Counted from the first letter of the stretch, positions 1 to 11,401 are shown. The stretch is 64,000 nt of DNA from Polytrichum commune (GCA_950295325.1 OX485803.1:66417554-66481553), one strand, 5' to 3'. Numbers and translations: made by a program. Notes: a model not told the origin generated them from the letters alone.

Positions 1-225
1 TTTGCATTTTTTCTTGTTGTTTGGTCTTGTATAGATTTATGAATGAACATGTTCAATTCTCTAATTCAAAAAACGTAGTTTTCAAGCCATGAAATTATGA
101 GAATTAAGATTGGAATGTAGTTCATTCTTCATAAATTTTTGTTATTAGTTTTACTTGTCTTGCTAGTAGTGTCTAATATGCCAACATTCTATTCATTGCC
201 TTTTTGCTACAACAACCTTTTGTAG

Positions 226-306
226 ATGATCGATGATGCGCTACAACATTTGGCACCTCACCATGGTAGATTCAGAGGATTGCGCTTTGCCTTGGAGGAT
301 ACGTGA
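226..306 (+). CDS. possible last exon of a gene entering from the left
   Basis: A pyrimidine-rich stretch ending in TTTTGTAG is followed by 26 open codons and TGA. The peptide starts MIDDALQHLAPHHG and ends FALEDT. It could be the terminal exon of a plus-strand gene whose body lies outside the window. I do not recognise the peptide, and a chance open stretch is not excluded. Confidence 0.2.
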   Translation: MIDDALQHLAPHHGRFRGLRFALEDT

Positions 307-1740
307 TGGAGTGGTTGGAGACTTCGAAGGTTGCCCGCCTCATGCCAACAATTAGTTTTAGTTATTTGTCATCATTGGTGTTAAACCTCTCCAAAACATT
401 TTGTCTTATCATGACATTGTAGAGGATATCGATATGTACCTTGACATGTATCGGAGGGTGCATAGTTATATCCTAACCCTTCACATTGTAAATATTTGGT
501 ACAAGGTTGAATGTGTTTGTGAACACAATTAAAGTAAATGTTTTCAATTTTTGTATTTGGTTTTTTCAATTGAATGCAATCTTTTGTTTTGGAGTAGATA
601 ATTATGCAAAATTTCATGTCTTATGGCAATTGATTATAATTCTTGTTTTGTTCTATCCGTGTTTACAACTTGTCTATGTTAGCTTGTACATTTTGTTATC
701 TTCATGTTCATTGGTAATCTTTTAACTAAACTCCAAGTGTTATTGGTTGTGTTTTGAATGGCATTTTGAATGCTTTAGCATTGGTATAACTAATTGAAAC
801 CGATTAAATGATAAGATGGATGGTGTGGAACGTTTGTTGCTCACATAGTTGATTTTGCAATGCTATAGTATTCCGTTCATTATTTGGTACTTGTACGATT
901 TATAAAAAAGATATGATGCCAAAAATTGGTCTCTCTAAAAATTTACAAATAAACATAGGATGCTTAAAAATATGTCAAAGTAACTTTATATCTACAAATA
1001 GGGAGGGAAAAAATACCGAGAGGTGCATAAATATCCCCCCATTAAATACCCCATTATCGCATGTGGTTACAAAATGTAAGGGGGTGTGACCCCCCCGTGC
1101 ATTGAATGCATATATAAGATAAAATTCTTGGATGTTTATTATGGGCCATGGTATATTAAACCAAAATTTATGCATTGGTAGAATCAATATTCAAAACTTA
1201 TAATATATGATAACACATAAATATTAAAAAATTTGAAACTTCAATTATTATTTTCAATTATTTTTGTAACATTATTGGATTGCACATGGGGACAAAACCA
1301 TCTCTAAATTTAACTATTGTCATGAGATGATTGATTATTTTTAAAAAGTTGACTATGATTTTGCGTCCATTAATAATCGGAGTTTCATATTTCACTCTCG
1401 CGTGAAATATTTGAAGTTATAACTTGTACAACTATGATTTTTTTTAAATATTTGTAATTTTTTTATTGCTGTAATACTCTTACATTTATAGTGAATAATA
1501 GATGAAAATTGATAAATGAGAAACTTGAATTTAAAAATATTCATGATATTTCGTGATGTTGTGTTGAAATTAATTGCAATCATATTTTCTTTTATAAATT
1601 CAGCGTAATAAAAATATAGTTTGATTTAATAAATTTTATAATTAACTCATGATCTTACAAATAATTATATAATGAACATTTAGATTCATCAATATTTTTA
1701 ACACATTGTTAGATTATTTCATGATTCTCATGTGATTATT
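307..1740. other. AT-rich intergenic DNA, no gene seen
   Basis: Strongly AT-rich sequence with only short, non-conserved open frames on both strands. No domain motif, RNA gene or clear terminal repeat was found. The tandem array begins at its right edge. Confidence 0.6.
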
Positions 1741-2445
1741 GCTCATATCTTTATCAATTTGAGAGTTTCTTATATGTATTGGGTGCATTTTTTAAAAATG
1801 CATCCAATGTACCTTTCAATTTCTGTTGGATATGCTTAGAAAAAACATTATGCAAGAAAGAACTTTGTTGGGCCTAAACCTAGAATGCTTCTTCCTTGCA
1901 TAACTTGCTCATATCTTTATCAGTTTGAGAGTTTCTTATATACACTGGATGCGCTTTTGAAAGATACATCCAATGCAATTTTCAATTCATGTTGGGTATG
2001 CTTGGAAAAAAAACGTTATTAAAGACAGAAACTCGCTGAGCCTAAATTCAAAATGCTTCCTTCTTGCATAACTTATTCAAATCTTTATAAATTTGAGAGT
2101 TTCTTATATGCATTAAGTGCGTTTTTAAAAGATTCATTCAATGCACATTTCTATTTGTACATAAAATTTGTAATGAAAAAAAAGTTATACAAGAAAGAAA
2201 ATTTCTGGTCTTAAATCCAACATATATTTTTCTTTGCATAACTTATTCAAATCTTTATCAATTTGAAAGTTTCTTATATGCATTGGGTGCGTTTTTGAAA
2301 GATGCATCCAATGCACATTTCTATTTGTGCATCAGATTTGTAACGAAAAAAAAATTATACAAGAAAGAAGTTTCATCGCCTTAAATCCAACATGTTTTTT
2401 CGTTGCATAACTTGTTTATATCTTTATCAATTTGAGAGTTTTTTA
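1741..2445. repeat. tandem array of about 168-bp units (left part)
   Basis: Units begin near 1741, 1908, 2076, 2246 and 2412, each starting with a variant of CATATCTTTATCAATTTGAG. Spacing is 166-170 bp. Every unit carries an imperfect inverted repeat, GCATTGGGTGC facing GCATCCAATGC, around a short T/A-rich loop. Units are clearly diverged from one another. The last unit is cut at TTA by the Harbinger element and resumes at 8701, which shows the array is older than that insertion. Confidence 0.85.
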
Positions 2446-2470
2446 GAGCATCCCCACTAGTGCCTTAACC
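2446..2470 (+). repeat. left terminal inverted repeat of Harbinger element
   Basis: Matches the complement of the right terminus with one mismatch at its second base. It follows TTA directly. Confidence 0.9.
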
Positions 2471-3369
2471 CCTTGAGCCTCCATCCAAGTTAGAGGCTTA
2501 GGGGTCCCAAATGCTCCTAGTGGTGACCTCTAAATACCTTTATCATCCAGGTCGCGGCCTTAACTTGCCCGTCGACCTGAAAACTTCCGCCCGTTTCAGG
2601 TCGGCTGTAAGTGCCGGAAATAGCACAACGGTCTCCCGCTTCTTCCTCATCTTTCTGTACACCGTCGTTGGTATCCTCGATAGAAAAAACTTGGTTGCGA
2701 GATGTAGGGAGCGATGTCGTTGGAAAATCGGTGGAAAATTGTTGGCAAATCGTTTTGTTGAACTGGCGGAATGGCCCGCTGCAACAATGTTGCAGTGCGC
2801 ACCAACAGCAACAACGATGGTGAGAGGAGGATCACCACATAGGAGATATGGCGCCCAAAGTGGGGCGGAAAATGAAAGATTTTACATCCGCAAGAAGGGG
2901 TTCAATCAAATCCAGCCTTGTGGTCCAATCAAATTTGTTAAAACCTAGTTTTGGTCACTTCTCAAGATGTGGAGAAATTTCCAGTACATGAATTTTGTGA
3001 CACAGTTACGTGAATTTGTGTGGGAGAGTGATGTGCATTTATGTGTAGATCAACCTTAGCTTGGGCAGAGCTGTCTCTTAAAGTTAGAGATGCAAAATAT
3101 AAACCCTAGAATTTGCAACAGGTCTTGCTTTTTGTAAATTGGAAGTCGACCTCAATTGATTAGGATAATCTTGTCTTGTGCAGAGGTGGATGTAGCTGAA
3201 GCTAAAAGGCTCGAAGGTGTTAACAAGCCTGAGTTGCTGTCGAAAGAATTGGTTTGGAGGATTGGATGGCACTGGTTTGGGTCTTATATTGCATTATGAA
3301 GCACTTGGAAGGTGCTGACTACACTCTTCTTTCACAAATTAAGATTTTCTTCACACATCTCAACTCATC

Positions 3370-3396
3370 TATACTACTACTACTACTACTACTACT
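3370..3396. repeat. (CTA)n microsatellite
   Basis: Uninterrupted CTA triplets, about nine copies, in an intron of the captured gene segment. Confidence 0.9.
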
Positions 3397-4134
3397 ATTG
3401 GGTGGGTGCATGAACTTACATACTTGACAGGTACTGTTGAGATTACGAGGTCTTAATAGCTTCATGTGCTTTCAATGTTTGCAGGTTATTTAATCTGCAG
3501 TGTCTTCACATTCCAGTTCATGACCGCACGCCTTTCACAGGTACCTCATATAGTTATTTCCAGTCATGACCTTTCCAAAAAAACTTTGTGGTAGTTCTGC
3601 CTTTTGCTACAAAGTCATCAGTTTTTAACTTTCATGGGTGGTGTGGAATTTTTAGATCTTCTTAAGCTTGTGGAAGAGACAATTTTAACAGAACATGAGC
3701 GCCGACCAACATCACCCATTTACCTGATTGGTGACTCCTTTGGGGGAGCCTTGGCCTTATCGGTCGCTGCGTGGAATCCCAGTTTGGACCTTGTTTTGAT
3801 TGTTTCCAATCCTGGTTAGTAGCACAAGATTTAGCAAAAATTCAACAAAGATTGCATTGTCGTGATGGTTATTTTTTTACTATTTTTTGTGGGTAAATAA
3901 GGTACTATTTTTCTCTCATGTTTGAGGTCTATGTGCTAACACAGTTGAACTTGGTTAATGTCAGCGACTTCATTTGACAGATCTCAACTGCAAGCCTTAT
4001 TCCCTTTACTACAAGCAACACCTGCATCCTTGTTTACTTACGTGCCCTATCTTCTCAGTTTCATCATGGGTATGTATTTCAGCTATTAATACTTGAAAAG
4101 CAATCAGGTGTGTGGGTGTTATGTGGTTACTTTT

Positions 4135-4475
4135 CTTCAGGGAGACATCTATATTTCTTTGATGTGTGGTTCGGTGAGGATCAAACAACAAACGCCATAT
4201 GGACACACATTGTTTAAAAGAGCTTGGACTATGCGTTCAAATTTCACTAACTACTCCATATTCAATAGTGAACACAATTGGGAGGACATATATATATTTA
4301 ATTAAGGAATCAACAAACATGCACTTTTGATATCCATAACTAACTCAAGGGAGGTCCGATTTTGCTGATGCTTCATTTGGTTCTGTTAATGCAACACAAG
4401 TTTTGTCATGTTAACCTATTCAGTACAAGTTGAAGAACTTGAAAAACAAAACAAATAACACCCACATACCTTATT
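4135..4475. repeat. dispersed repeat, copy 1 (pair with 22.8 kb)
   Basis: Shared blocks with 22830-23165 in the same order and orientation include TTTAAAAGAG followed by TTGGACTATG, CAATAGTGAACA, AATGCAACAC and AATAACACCCACATACCTTA. The match is continuous apart from small gaps. The copy sits in the last intron of the captured gene segment. No coding capacity or clean terminal repeats were seen, so the class is unknown. Confidence 0.75.
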
Positions 4476-5029
4476 TACTTCGTTTACAACTCTCTATTTT
4501 AAGTGCTCATGCATGAGAAGTGGTATTGTTGGTTATTGTATTCATGTTTTATCAGGTGATCCACTGAGGATGGCAGAAGCAAGGGTGCAAGCAAATGCTT
4601 CTTCCGTTGACAGACTCTTACAATTACGAGAAGCACTTCTTACAACTGAAACCATTGTTATTTGCAGAAAGTCGGCAAAAAGAAAACGCTTCTCAATTCA
4701 AAAGCTTACTTTATTGATTACACTCTATATAGATACAAGGCGAGCTATTTGATAACCTGACTCCATGTTAACAAATATCACAAACTTAAATTGTAAGGAA
4801 ATGTGTGATCTTTGTGCAATTTCCGTGAATAATTGTTGATGGAAATGAGTTCCCATCTGGTGCATCTCAAACGATCTTCACTGATTAGAGGCAGTCAGAG
4901 CGTCAACTTTGGTTGGATATAGCCATGCAGTAGTTGATTATAGAATATCAAACTAGGAATATGCAAGCAATTGGTTCTGGAATTATAGGAGCTGTAAAGA
5001 CCATGACTTATTAGAGTTGTCCTTCAACT

Positions 5030-5182
5030 CAACATGACTTCTGGTGAGGAGTTGGTTGTTTTTCATACAACCCTTCCATGTTTGGCAAGTTTGCGGTGCA
5101 TGCTTGGAGGTAGTGTGTAGGTTTGAACGAAGAACATGCTATATTGGTTCATTGAGGGTCAAATCCATTTTGGCATGCAAAG
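5030..5182. repeat. dispersed repeat shared with 51.3 kb
   Basis: About 150 bp resembling 51328-51480, including GGTGCATGCTTGGAGGTAGT, TTTGAACGAAGAACAT and CTTCCATGTT. It lies between the captured gene segment and the Myb-like gene inside the Harbinger element. Its presence beside a host B3 gene suggests a dispersed repeat or a second captured scrap. Confidence 0.75.
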
Positions 5183-5196
5183 TACCTTGATTTGCT

Positions 5197-5238
5197 TTCT
5201 ACCATGCTTTCTACCATGCTTTCTACCATGCTTTCTGC
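5197..5238. repeat. short tandem repeat, 12-bp unit
   Basis: TTTCTACCATGC is repeated three times, followed by a partial unit. Confidence 0.85.
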
Positions 5239-5251
5239 CTGCTACTAAAAT

Positions 5252-6232
5252 TCATAAATCAATCATATCCAACATTGATTGCACATAAGAACCGTGCTGA
5301 CCAGTACTTGATCCTCCTGAAGGTCTCTCTGAACCCCCCTCATCATTAACATTTATAGGATCATAAAAGGCTCCACCTAGTTCAGGTTCCTCGATAGGTT
5401 CCTCTACTTTTTGTTTGCCTCGTTCCATAGTCTTTAGCTGTCTTAATTCAAAGTCCACCTCCTTCAGTGCAAGTTCATTGCGACGTTTGTCGTATTCTTG
5501 TTGTTCGGGATTATCTACATGACGAGGATCTGCAAAGTATGCATCATTGGATTGTCGTTTTTGCTGCTGCAGTTCTTTCTCCCTCATGCGAAGTTCTTGT
5601 TCTTTTAACTGAGCTAACTTTTGTTGTGATTGGGCAATGCTTCTGTTTGCTTTCACATCTACCCTCATTATATTCATACGTTGCATGTCCGTGAGTTTGC
5701 TCATTTTCGCTTCTTTTGTTCCTCCAGGTCTATTTTTTTCAAGTGAGTCATTTATGTCCTCAGTACCTTCACCCCCTTCAGGTCCCTTTCGCTTAAGACT
5801 ATCCAGATTTGTAGGTCTAGGTGGTTCTGAAATTGGGCCCATGAATTTATTGTAGTTCCGAAGGATCGCCCAGCAATGAAGGTACTTAAAATCATTTTTT
5901 TCTACATCTTTGAAAATCTCCTTCGCTCTCTCAACCATGTCGTTTTCGTTCATACCTGAAGGTTGCGCATTTCGTACTTGGATATACATACTTGCAAACT
6001 TTGTTACATTTTTTGCAATTGATGCGTAGCGTGCACTCAATCCTTTGGCTGGACGTTTAAAAGAACCCCTTGGTAACTTGTCGTTGTATTCTAATTCTAT
6101 TGTATCCCATAATTTCTTCTGGGTTTGAGATGTGCCCAACTCTCGGTCCTCGCTAACTGACATATAGGCACGGCAGAGAACCTCATCTTCCTCTTCACTC
6201 CAATTGGCTGCTTTACCTCTTCCTTTACCCAT
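5252..6232 (-). CDS. PIF/Harbinger Myb/SANT-like accessory protein
   Basis: An intact 326-residue frame starting at MGKGRGKAANWSEEEDEVLC; an upstream in-frame ATG nine codons earlier is less likely. Residues about 10-120 form the trihelix/Myb-like domain of Harbinger second proteins: WSEEED, a Trp-rich core (KLWDTIELEY), and the LHCWAILRNYNKF end of the NAM-associated type. A Gln/Glu/Lys-rich helical stretch (residues about 170-280) probably forms a coiled coil. In this family the protein binds subterminal DNA and carries the transposase to the nucleus. It is read divergently from the transposase, with about 500 bp between, the usual arrangement. No break is seen. Confidence 0.88.
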   Translation of the reverse strand: MGKGRGKAANWSEEEDEVLCRAYMSVSEDRELGTSQTQKKLWDTIELEYNDKLPRGSFKRPAKGLSARYASIAKNVTKFASMYIQVRNAQPSGMNENDMVERAKEIFKDVEKNDFKYLHCWAILRNYNKFMGPISEPPRPTNLDSLKRKGPEGGEGTEDINDSLEKNRPGGTKEAKMSKLTDMQRMNIMRVDVKANRSIAQSQQKLAQLKEQELRMREKELQQQKRQSNDAYFADPRHVDNPEQQEYDKRRNELALKEVDFELRQLKTMERGKQKVEEPIEEPELGGAFYDPINVNDEGGSERPSGGSSTGQHGSYVQSMLDMIDL

Positions 6233-6259
6233 TGTAAAAACTATAAAATATAATAACAC

Positions 6260-6739
6260 TACAAAACTATTCGATAATGTATACTACAATGCAAAATATA
6301 ACAAACAAAATATATGTGATGTGAGAAAAGGAGATAGAGAGAGAGACAACAAATATATAAAGTAACCTAAAGTAAAATCTATGGTTGCGGAGACGGAAAT
6401 ACATGCTCATCATGCCCCGCGTCTTCGAAGTAAAAGTTCATGCCTATAAAAGTAGAATCAAATTCATGTCAATAATATTTTATCATTGTAAGTAAAATCA
6501 CATTTTGTTTATATCTATATAAAATGAAGTTTTGAATATATTTATAGGACTTTAATTTTGAATGTATCCAAATTAATTTTCTTTCGAATATATTTATATT
6601 ACTTTTATTTTTAATGTCTATGGTTTGTATATAAATATATATTCATATATATTCATATCTATTTACATATTCATATCTATTCACATATTCATATCTATTC
6701 ACATATTCATATATATTCGTATTCATAAATTCATACGCA
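6260..6739. promoter_or_regulatory. divergent intergenic region of the Harbinger element
   Basis: AT-rich spacer between the two transposon genes, so promoters for both are expected here. From about 6640 to 6735 it contains a degenerate repeat of ATTCATATCTATTCACAT-type units. No specific promoter box can be supported. Confidence 0.45.
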
Positions 6740-8105
6740 ATGGATGCTAAGCGTGGAGCGTGGCCAAGGCGAATTCCAGAGAGTATCTTTGATTCCGACG
6801 ATGATTTTCACTTTATTGGTAGTTTGGTGCGCAGGTTCACCCTACAACATCGAGGTAGGATGCAAGAGCTGCTACAAGAGGATGAAACGGAACCTAGAAG
6901 ACGTGGGGGATCACGCCCTGGAAGACTAAAACAAAAAATAAGAAGAGCAGAAGATGCCGATGTACGACTTTATCAAGATTATTTCGAACCCACGGAGTCT
7001 GTATATTCAGAACATGACTTTCGTCGATGATTTCGCATGTCCAAGCGGTTGTTTTTGAGGTTGGTTGATGAAATCAGTGAATATGATTCCTATTTTGTTC
7101 AAAAAAAAAGATGCTGCTGGAAAATTAGGATTAAGTGCCATCCAGAAGTGTGCAGCTGCTGTGCAGATCTTGGGTTACGGTATGACACCTGATGCTTTGG
7201 ATCAGTATTTTAGAATTGCTGAGAGTACAATAAGGGAGGCTTTAAAAAGATTTGTGAAAGCGATTCAAGGGTTGTATAAGTCTCGGTACTTGAAAAAACC
7301 AACAAGAGAAGACATATTACAACAAATGCAGATTAACGAACGTCGGGGGTGGCCAAGAATGTTCGCGTCAATAGATTGTATGCACTATCAGTGGAAGAAC
7401 TGTCCGGTGGCTTGGCAAGGGCATTACCAGAACAAAGATCATAATCGGAGCATTGTTTTGGAAGCGGTAGCTGACCAATCTCTCTGGATATGGCATGTTT
7501 TTTTTGGAGTACCGGGGTCAAACAATGATCTCATGGTATTAGATCGGAGTCCACTTGTTCAAGATTATTTAAGTGGAGAATCTCAAAATGTTTCATTTCT
7601 TGTGAATGGCCACACATACGACAGTTATTATTTATTGGCAGATGGGATATATCCTCAATGGAAGATTTTTGTGCAATCCATTAGCGAACCAAGCAATGAA
7701 AAACTCAAATGGTATGCCAAAAAACGAGAGGGTGCAAGAAAGGATGTTGAGAGATGCTTCGGAGTGTTTCAACAAAGGTGGGGAATAATAAAACAACCGA
7801 ATATGTATTGGCATGAGCAAACAATACACGATATTATGTATGCTTGCATTATATTGCACAACATGATCATTGAGGATGAGAGAGAACAAAATTTACCAAA
7901 TGTGGGAATTCCAGAGCAACCCTTCGATCTGGGCGAAGCAAACGAGAATTTAGATCAACCTCGGGATGCTAATATAAACAGAGGTTTAACATTTGTTGAG
8001 TATCGAGAAGGAGCCATAGACATTCAAGATAGAAGAGTTCACATAGCATTAAAGAGAGACCTTATTGAACATTGGTGGGCGCGGAAAGGCAATAGAGTGG
8101 ATTGA
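6740..8105 (+). pseudogene. PIF/Harbinger DDE transposase, two breaks
   Basis: The N-terminal part starts MDAKRGAWPRRIPES and runs to SEHDFRR, then meets TGA at 7028-7030. It continues in the same frame with FRMSKRLFLRLVDEI and then shifts frame at an A-run near 7100-7109 into the long open part DAAGKLGLSAIQKCAAAVQ onward. DDE signature: ASIDCMHYQWKNCP, with the first Asp; YYLLADGIYP, with the second; and RKDVERCFGVFQQRWGI, with the Glu. All three catalytic residues are present. The family cuts at TIRs and makes TWA duplications, which fits the TTA seen. Apart from one stop and one homopolymer shift the frame is well kept, pointing to recent inactivation. Confidence 0.9.
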
Positions 8106-8675
8106 AAATTCAAATGTTTTAAATGGACTTATTACAATAATGTATCTTTTACTTCTTATCGAAGATGTTTTTATGGTATTTAGATCGTTCATATGATTGC
8201 ATAGTAAAATATCATGGATCTTTTAAATTAGTCTTAATAGAAAAGGTGTTTGTTAATAAGAATGTTAACCCCTAAATGTCATGAATGATATGGTGTATGA
8301 TACGATTGATCCTCATCTCTGTGAAATGAATTTCCTAACATGATTTTGTACTTGACTGAACATTTTCCGGTAATCCTTAATTTTTCCGTCTAATATTTCC
8401 ACCCTGCAGCATAATTCCATGAAGTGTATTTGTTCCTCTGAATTAAGCCTATTCATTGATTTGCAAACCCCTGGCATCTCCATACATGTCACAGGTCAAA
8501 GTTTCAAGGCCTCGAGAGTCAGACTCACATTCCACAATATCTCAGAAAGAATCCTTACAGAAATTTCTATTGAAGTAAAAGAAATGGCTTTAAAGGTCCC
8601 TTTAAAGGGCCACCACTACGACATTCGCCTTTACCCTAACCCTCAATCCTCCATATGGCAAACTTAAGGGCTTAA
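8106..8675. other. 3' part of the Harbinger element, no gene
   Basis: AT-rich sequence after the transposase stop, then a more balanced segment near 8420-8667 that stays open for 82 codons without recognisable motifs. It is probably untranslated and subterminal sequence. Confidence 0.5.
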
Positions 8676-8700
8676 GGTTAAGGCACTAGTGGGGATGCCC
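8676..8700 (-). repeat. right terminal inverted repeat of Harbinger element
   Basis: Mirror of the left terminus, followed directly by the TTA target duplication and then by the interrupted tandem unit. Confidence 0.9.
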
Positions 8701-8815
8701 TTATATGCATTGGGTGTGTTTTTGAAAGACGCATCCAATGCACATTTTTCTTTATGCATCAGATTTGTAGAATAAACTATTTTTCAAGAAAGAAGGTTGC
8801 TGGCCTTAAGTACAC
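8701..8815. repeat. resumed tandem unit after Harbinger insertion
   Basis: TATGCATTGGGTGTG through CTGGCCTTAAG continues the 168-bp unit cut at 2445. It carries the same internal inverted repeat. Its first three bases are the TTA target duplication. Confidence 0.88.
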
Positions 8816-11401
8816 GTATGTGTGTAGAATTGTGTAATTAGTATTTTAAAATATGTGTCAAGAATATTTTTAAAATAAATATTTATTATAAATCCTTAAT
8901 AAACGTTTGTGCATCTTATATAACATTGATATAGATTAGAATAAAATCATTTACACATGTATTATTCTTTAGAGTCACCATGATAAATGATGTATATAGC
9001 TTTTAAACCGTCCCTCACTATAGTATGAAGCCAAAAGCTAGAGAATTGCAATCGCCTATTGGAATTATCAATTACAAAACATTTTTTCTTTTTTTAATAT
9101 ATGTGTTTTAATAATAAAACTTGTATATTCAAATTTTATAAATTTATATAATGATGTATATATGAATAGTAGAATGCATGATATGTGGTCATATTGATAA
9201 AATAAATCATTAAAAATCCTTCAAAATCAATATTTTAAAATTTTAAATAAAAAGTTGATGCATAAATTGCTATATATATCTGTAAATAAGCGATATCAAT
9301 GCCAACCTATGAAGAGCATAATTATATTATTTAAACTTCATACATATTTTAAGGCCAAAAATATAAAATTATATAAAATTATCAAAATCAACAAAAAAAA
9401 TTTAATTATTACTTCTGTAATTTTTTACTTGTGCAGTTTAAGATACCAGTTGTGTAGTTTTTAGACCTTAAGTGTAATTTTTAAAATTTACTGATAAAAA
9501 TGTATTTTAATATATAAAATATTTTATTTGATATTGTAATATTCAATATTTCTTTAAATATTTAAAAATCAAACTTTAATATTGAGAAAACAAATTAATT
9601 GAATAAAAAAATTATCAAAGGACATTAATATTGGTATATAATCATGACTATTATTATGATTTGATGTGATTCGCCGATTTTTGAGCTTCAACATCTTAAA
9701 GTGCCATGCATCTTCACGATCCATTATTTCGCAGTGACAAAGATCGTCACATATTTCATGTTCATTCATAATAGTCACAATTGATTTGGTGTTGTTTTTT
9801 ATGGTACACAATGCACATTCCAAAATTTTGTTCAAGACTCTACGTTTTTTGGTTGAATTTGTGTAGCAATCGTCATCATAAACTATGGTCTCTAGTAAAG
9901 GAATTTTATCACCTATGTATATTGATATATATTTTTAAAAAATTTACAGTAATTAAATATATTTTAGAATCCATAACAATATCAGTAATGAAACATATAT
10001 CATTCGATAATAGACTATCAAACAACAAATTTCCCGAGTCTATCGTATAAGAACACATCGGTAATCACTCATTATTATATCATAAATTTTAATTAATAGT
10101 GTTTATTTAGGAAATTTTACATAAGGGTGATTTATTGTCTTTAAGTTATATATTTGAAAATTATTTTTTTGGGTTGATCAAATTTTAATCTCACAGTCAT
10201 AAATATTTTTTAAATCATTTATGAAAAAATTTCACTTCTCTTGACATTGAGATTTTGACCGCATCATAGATCGTGTCACAATGTTTCTCCTCATGTTTTT
10301 CCCGTTTCACGCTTCTTATGATCATCAATGTACGCCAATTGTTTTATTTTATGTGAAAATAAAAATCAATTCGTTTAGAAGCAATTGATATCAAATATTT
10401 AATCAAACTCCATTTATATTTTATGTATGTGTGACCTACCTCCAAAGGTCGTGTTCATATCATTGAAACCTTGAAAAGCTAGAATTATCTCATCGACAAC
10501 CCATATTTGTGTCAAGGTGATAATAAAATCACTAAATGAATATACACAAAATTAAAATTATTAATGAATTAGAGTGTATGTAATATTTAAATTTTTAATA
10601 ACAATGATTGTTGAAGAATATTATATGACTTCAAAGTTTTCAACCCTAAAAAATACTTTAATTTAATTATTTAGTCAAGTGTACATGGTATTAAATTTTT
10701 TATGAACTTTTATATCTTTTAAAATGAAACTTACAAGCTTTCAAAGGAGATATAATATTTAATGCATATATAACTTTCAAAATCACTAACCAGTCTTCTA
10801 ATGCATTTGAAAGCATGTATACGTTAATTTGTACAATCAATCACAAATTACTCTACATTTGAATTTGCATTAAATGATTGTTCACACATTATAATAATTT
10901 CAAGAGAGTAATAATTAAAACTTACATTACATCGCATTTGAAAAATCTCATATAGGTGATAGATGTGTATATTTGCCCTTCACAAAAAAACATCATTGTA
11001 CCGCAAGGAACCCTAGGAGTTCCCTTCAAAAGAAAATACTTAAAGAACAACATGGCCTTTAACACCCAAAGTGAACGGCTGATCCAGTCACCGAATCTCT
11101 CTAACCAACACATGTCATTTTCTTGACCTTTAGGACGACCCGTCTTCGGATGCCCGTTCTTACACAATGTACAATATGGGACACTCATCTATATGGGATA
11201 TTGGTCCTTGGGTAAAAGGGATAGACACATGACACCATCCTTTCATACACAAAGCTCTCTACCTGCCTGCCCAATTATTTTTCTAGAAAATGGATTGGGA
11301 TTGGTACATGGAACTTGGTCCTTCCTCCCCCTTCTCTCCCTTTCTTCTTGTGTTTTCCTTGGATTCTCCCCTTGCCCTCATACATTGTGTTTATGGAAGC
11401 T
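8816..11401. other. AT-rich intergenic DNA, no gene supported
   Basis: Very AT-rich, with short open frames on both strands that lack family motifs. Nothing reliable was found beyond low-complexity T and A runs. Confidence 0.6.

Larger units (their letters stand above)
3183..4670 (+). pseudogene. captured phytyl ester synthase-like gene segment (introns kept)
   Basis: Five consecutive exons match the plant phytyl ester synthase/acyltransferase (esterase-lipase-thioesterase) family, which makes fatty-acid phytyl esters and triacylglycerol in plastids. Exon peptides in order: GLDGTGLGLILHYEALGK (ends near 3312); CLHIPVHDRTPFT (3485-3540); LLKLVEETILTEHE followed by the nucleophile motif GDSFGG (about 3640-3814); ATSFDRSQLQALFPLL and VPYLLSFIMG (3965-4069); and DPLRMAEARVQANASS (from 4556). 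The junctions at 3540, 3814/3965 and 4069/4556 have GT-AG ends and keep frame with no stop. Both the family's N-terminus and most of its C-terminal acyltransferase half are missing. The segment lies inside the transposon's TIRs, so I infer capture at DNA level. A 330-bp dispersed repeat sits in its last intron. Confidence 0.8.
2446..8700 (+). mobile_element. PIF/Harbinger DNA transposon, 6.25 kb, with captured host gene segment
   Basis: Ends are near-identical inverted repeats of about 25 bp. The left end is GAGCATCCCCACTAGTGCCT and the complement of the right end is GGGCATCCCCACTAGTGCCT; identity then continues for a few more bases. TTA at 2443-2445 and at 8701-8703 is the 3-bp target duplication typical of PIF/Harbinger. 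Deleting the element rejoins a continuous tandem unit. Inside are a minus-strand Myb/SANT-like gene and a plus-strand DDE transposase gene, the standard two-gene set, plus about 1.5 kb of a phytyl-ester-synthase-like host gene. The transposase has one stop and one frame break, so the copy is probably no longer autonomous but is young. Confidence 0.9.

Noticed and set aside
2511-2948. 145-codon frame at the left of the Harbinger element as the captured gene's first exon
   Set aside because: It is GC-richer and may be captured too, but no resemblance to an acyltransferase N-terminus or clear transit peptide could be shown.
10922-11188. Minus-strand 88-codon frame with a CTLCKNGHPKTGRPKGQ start
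   Set aside because: It hints at a Cys/His motif but is isolated, lacks splice context and matches no family.
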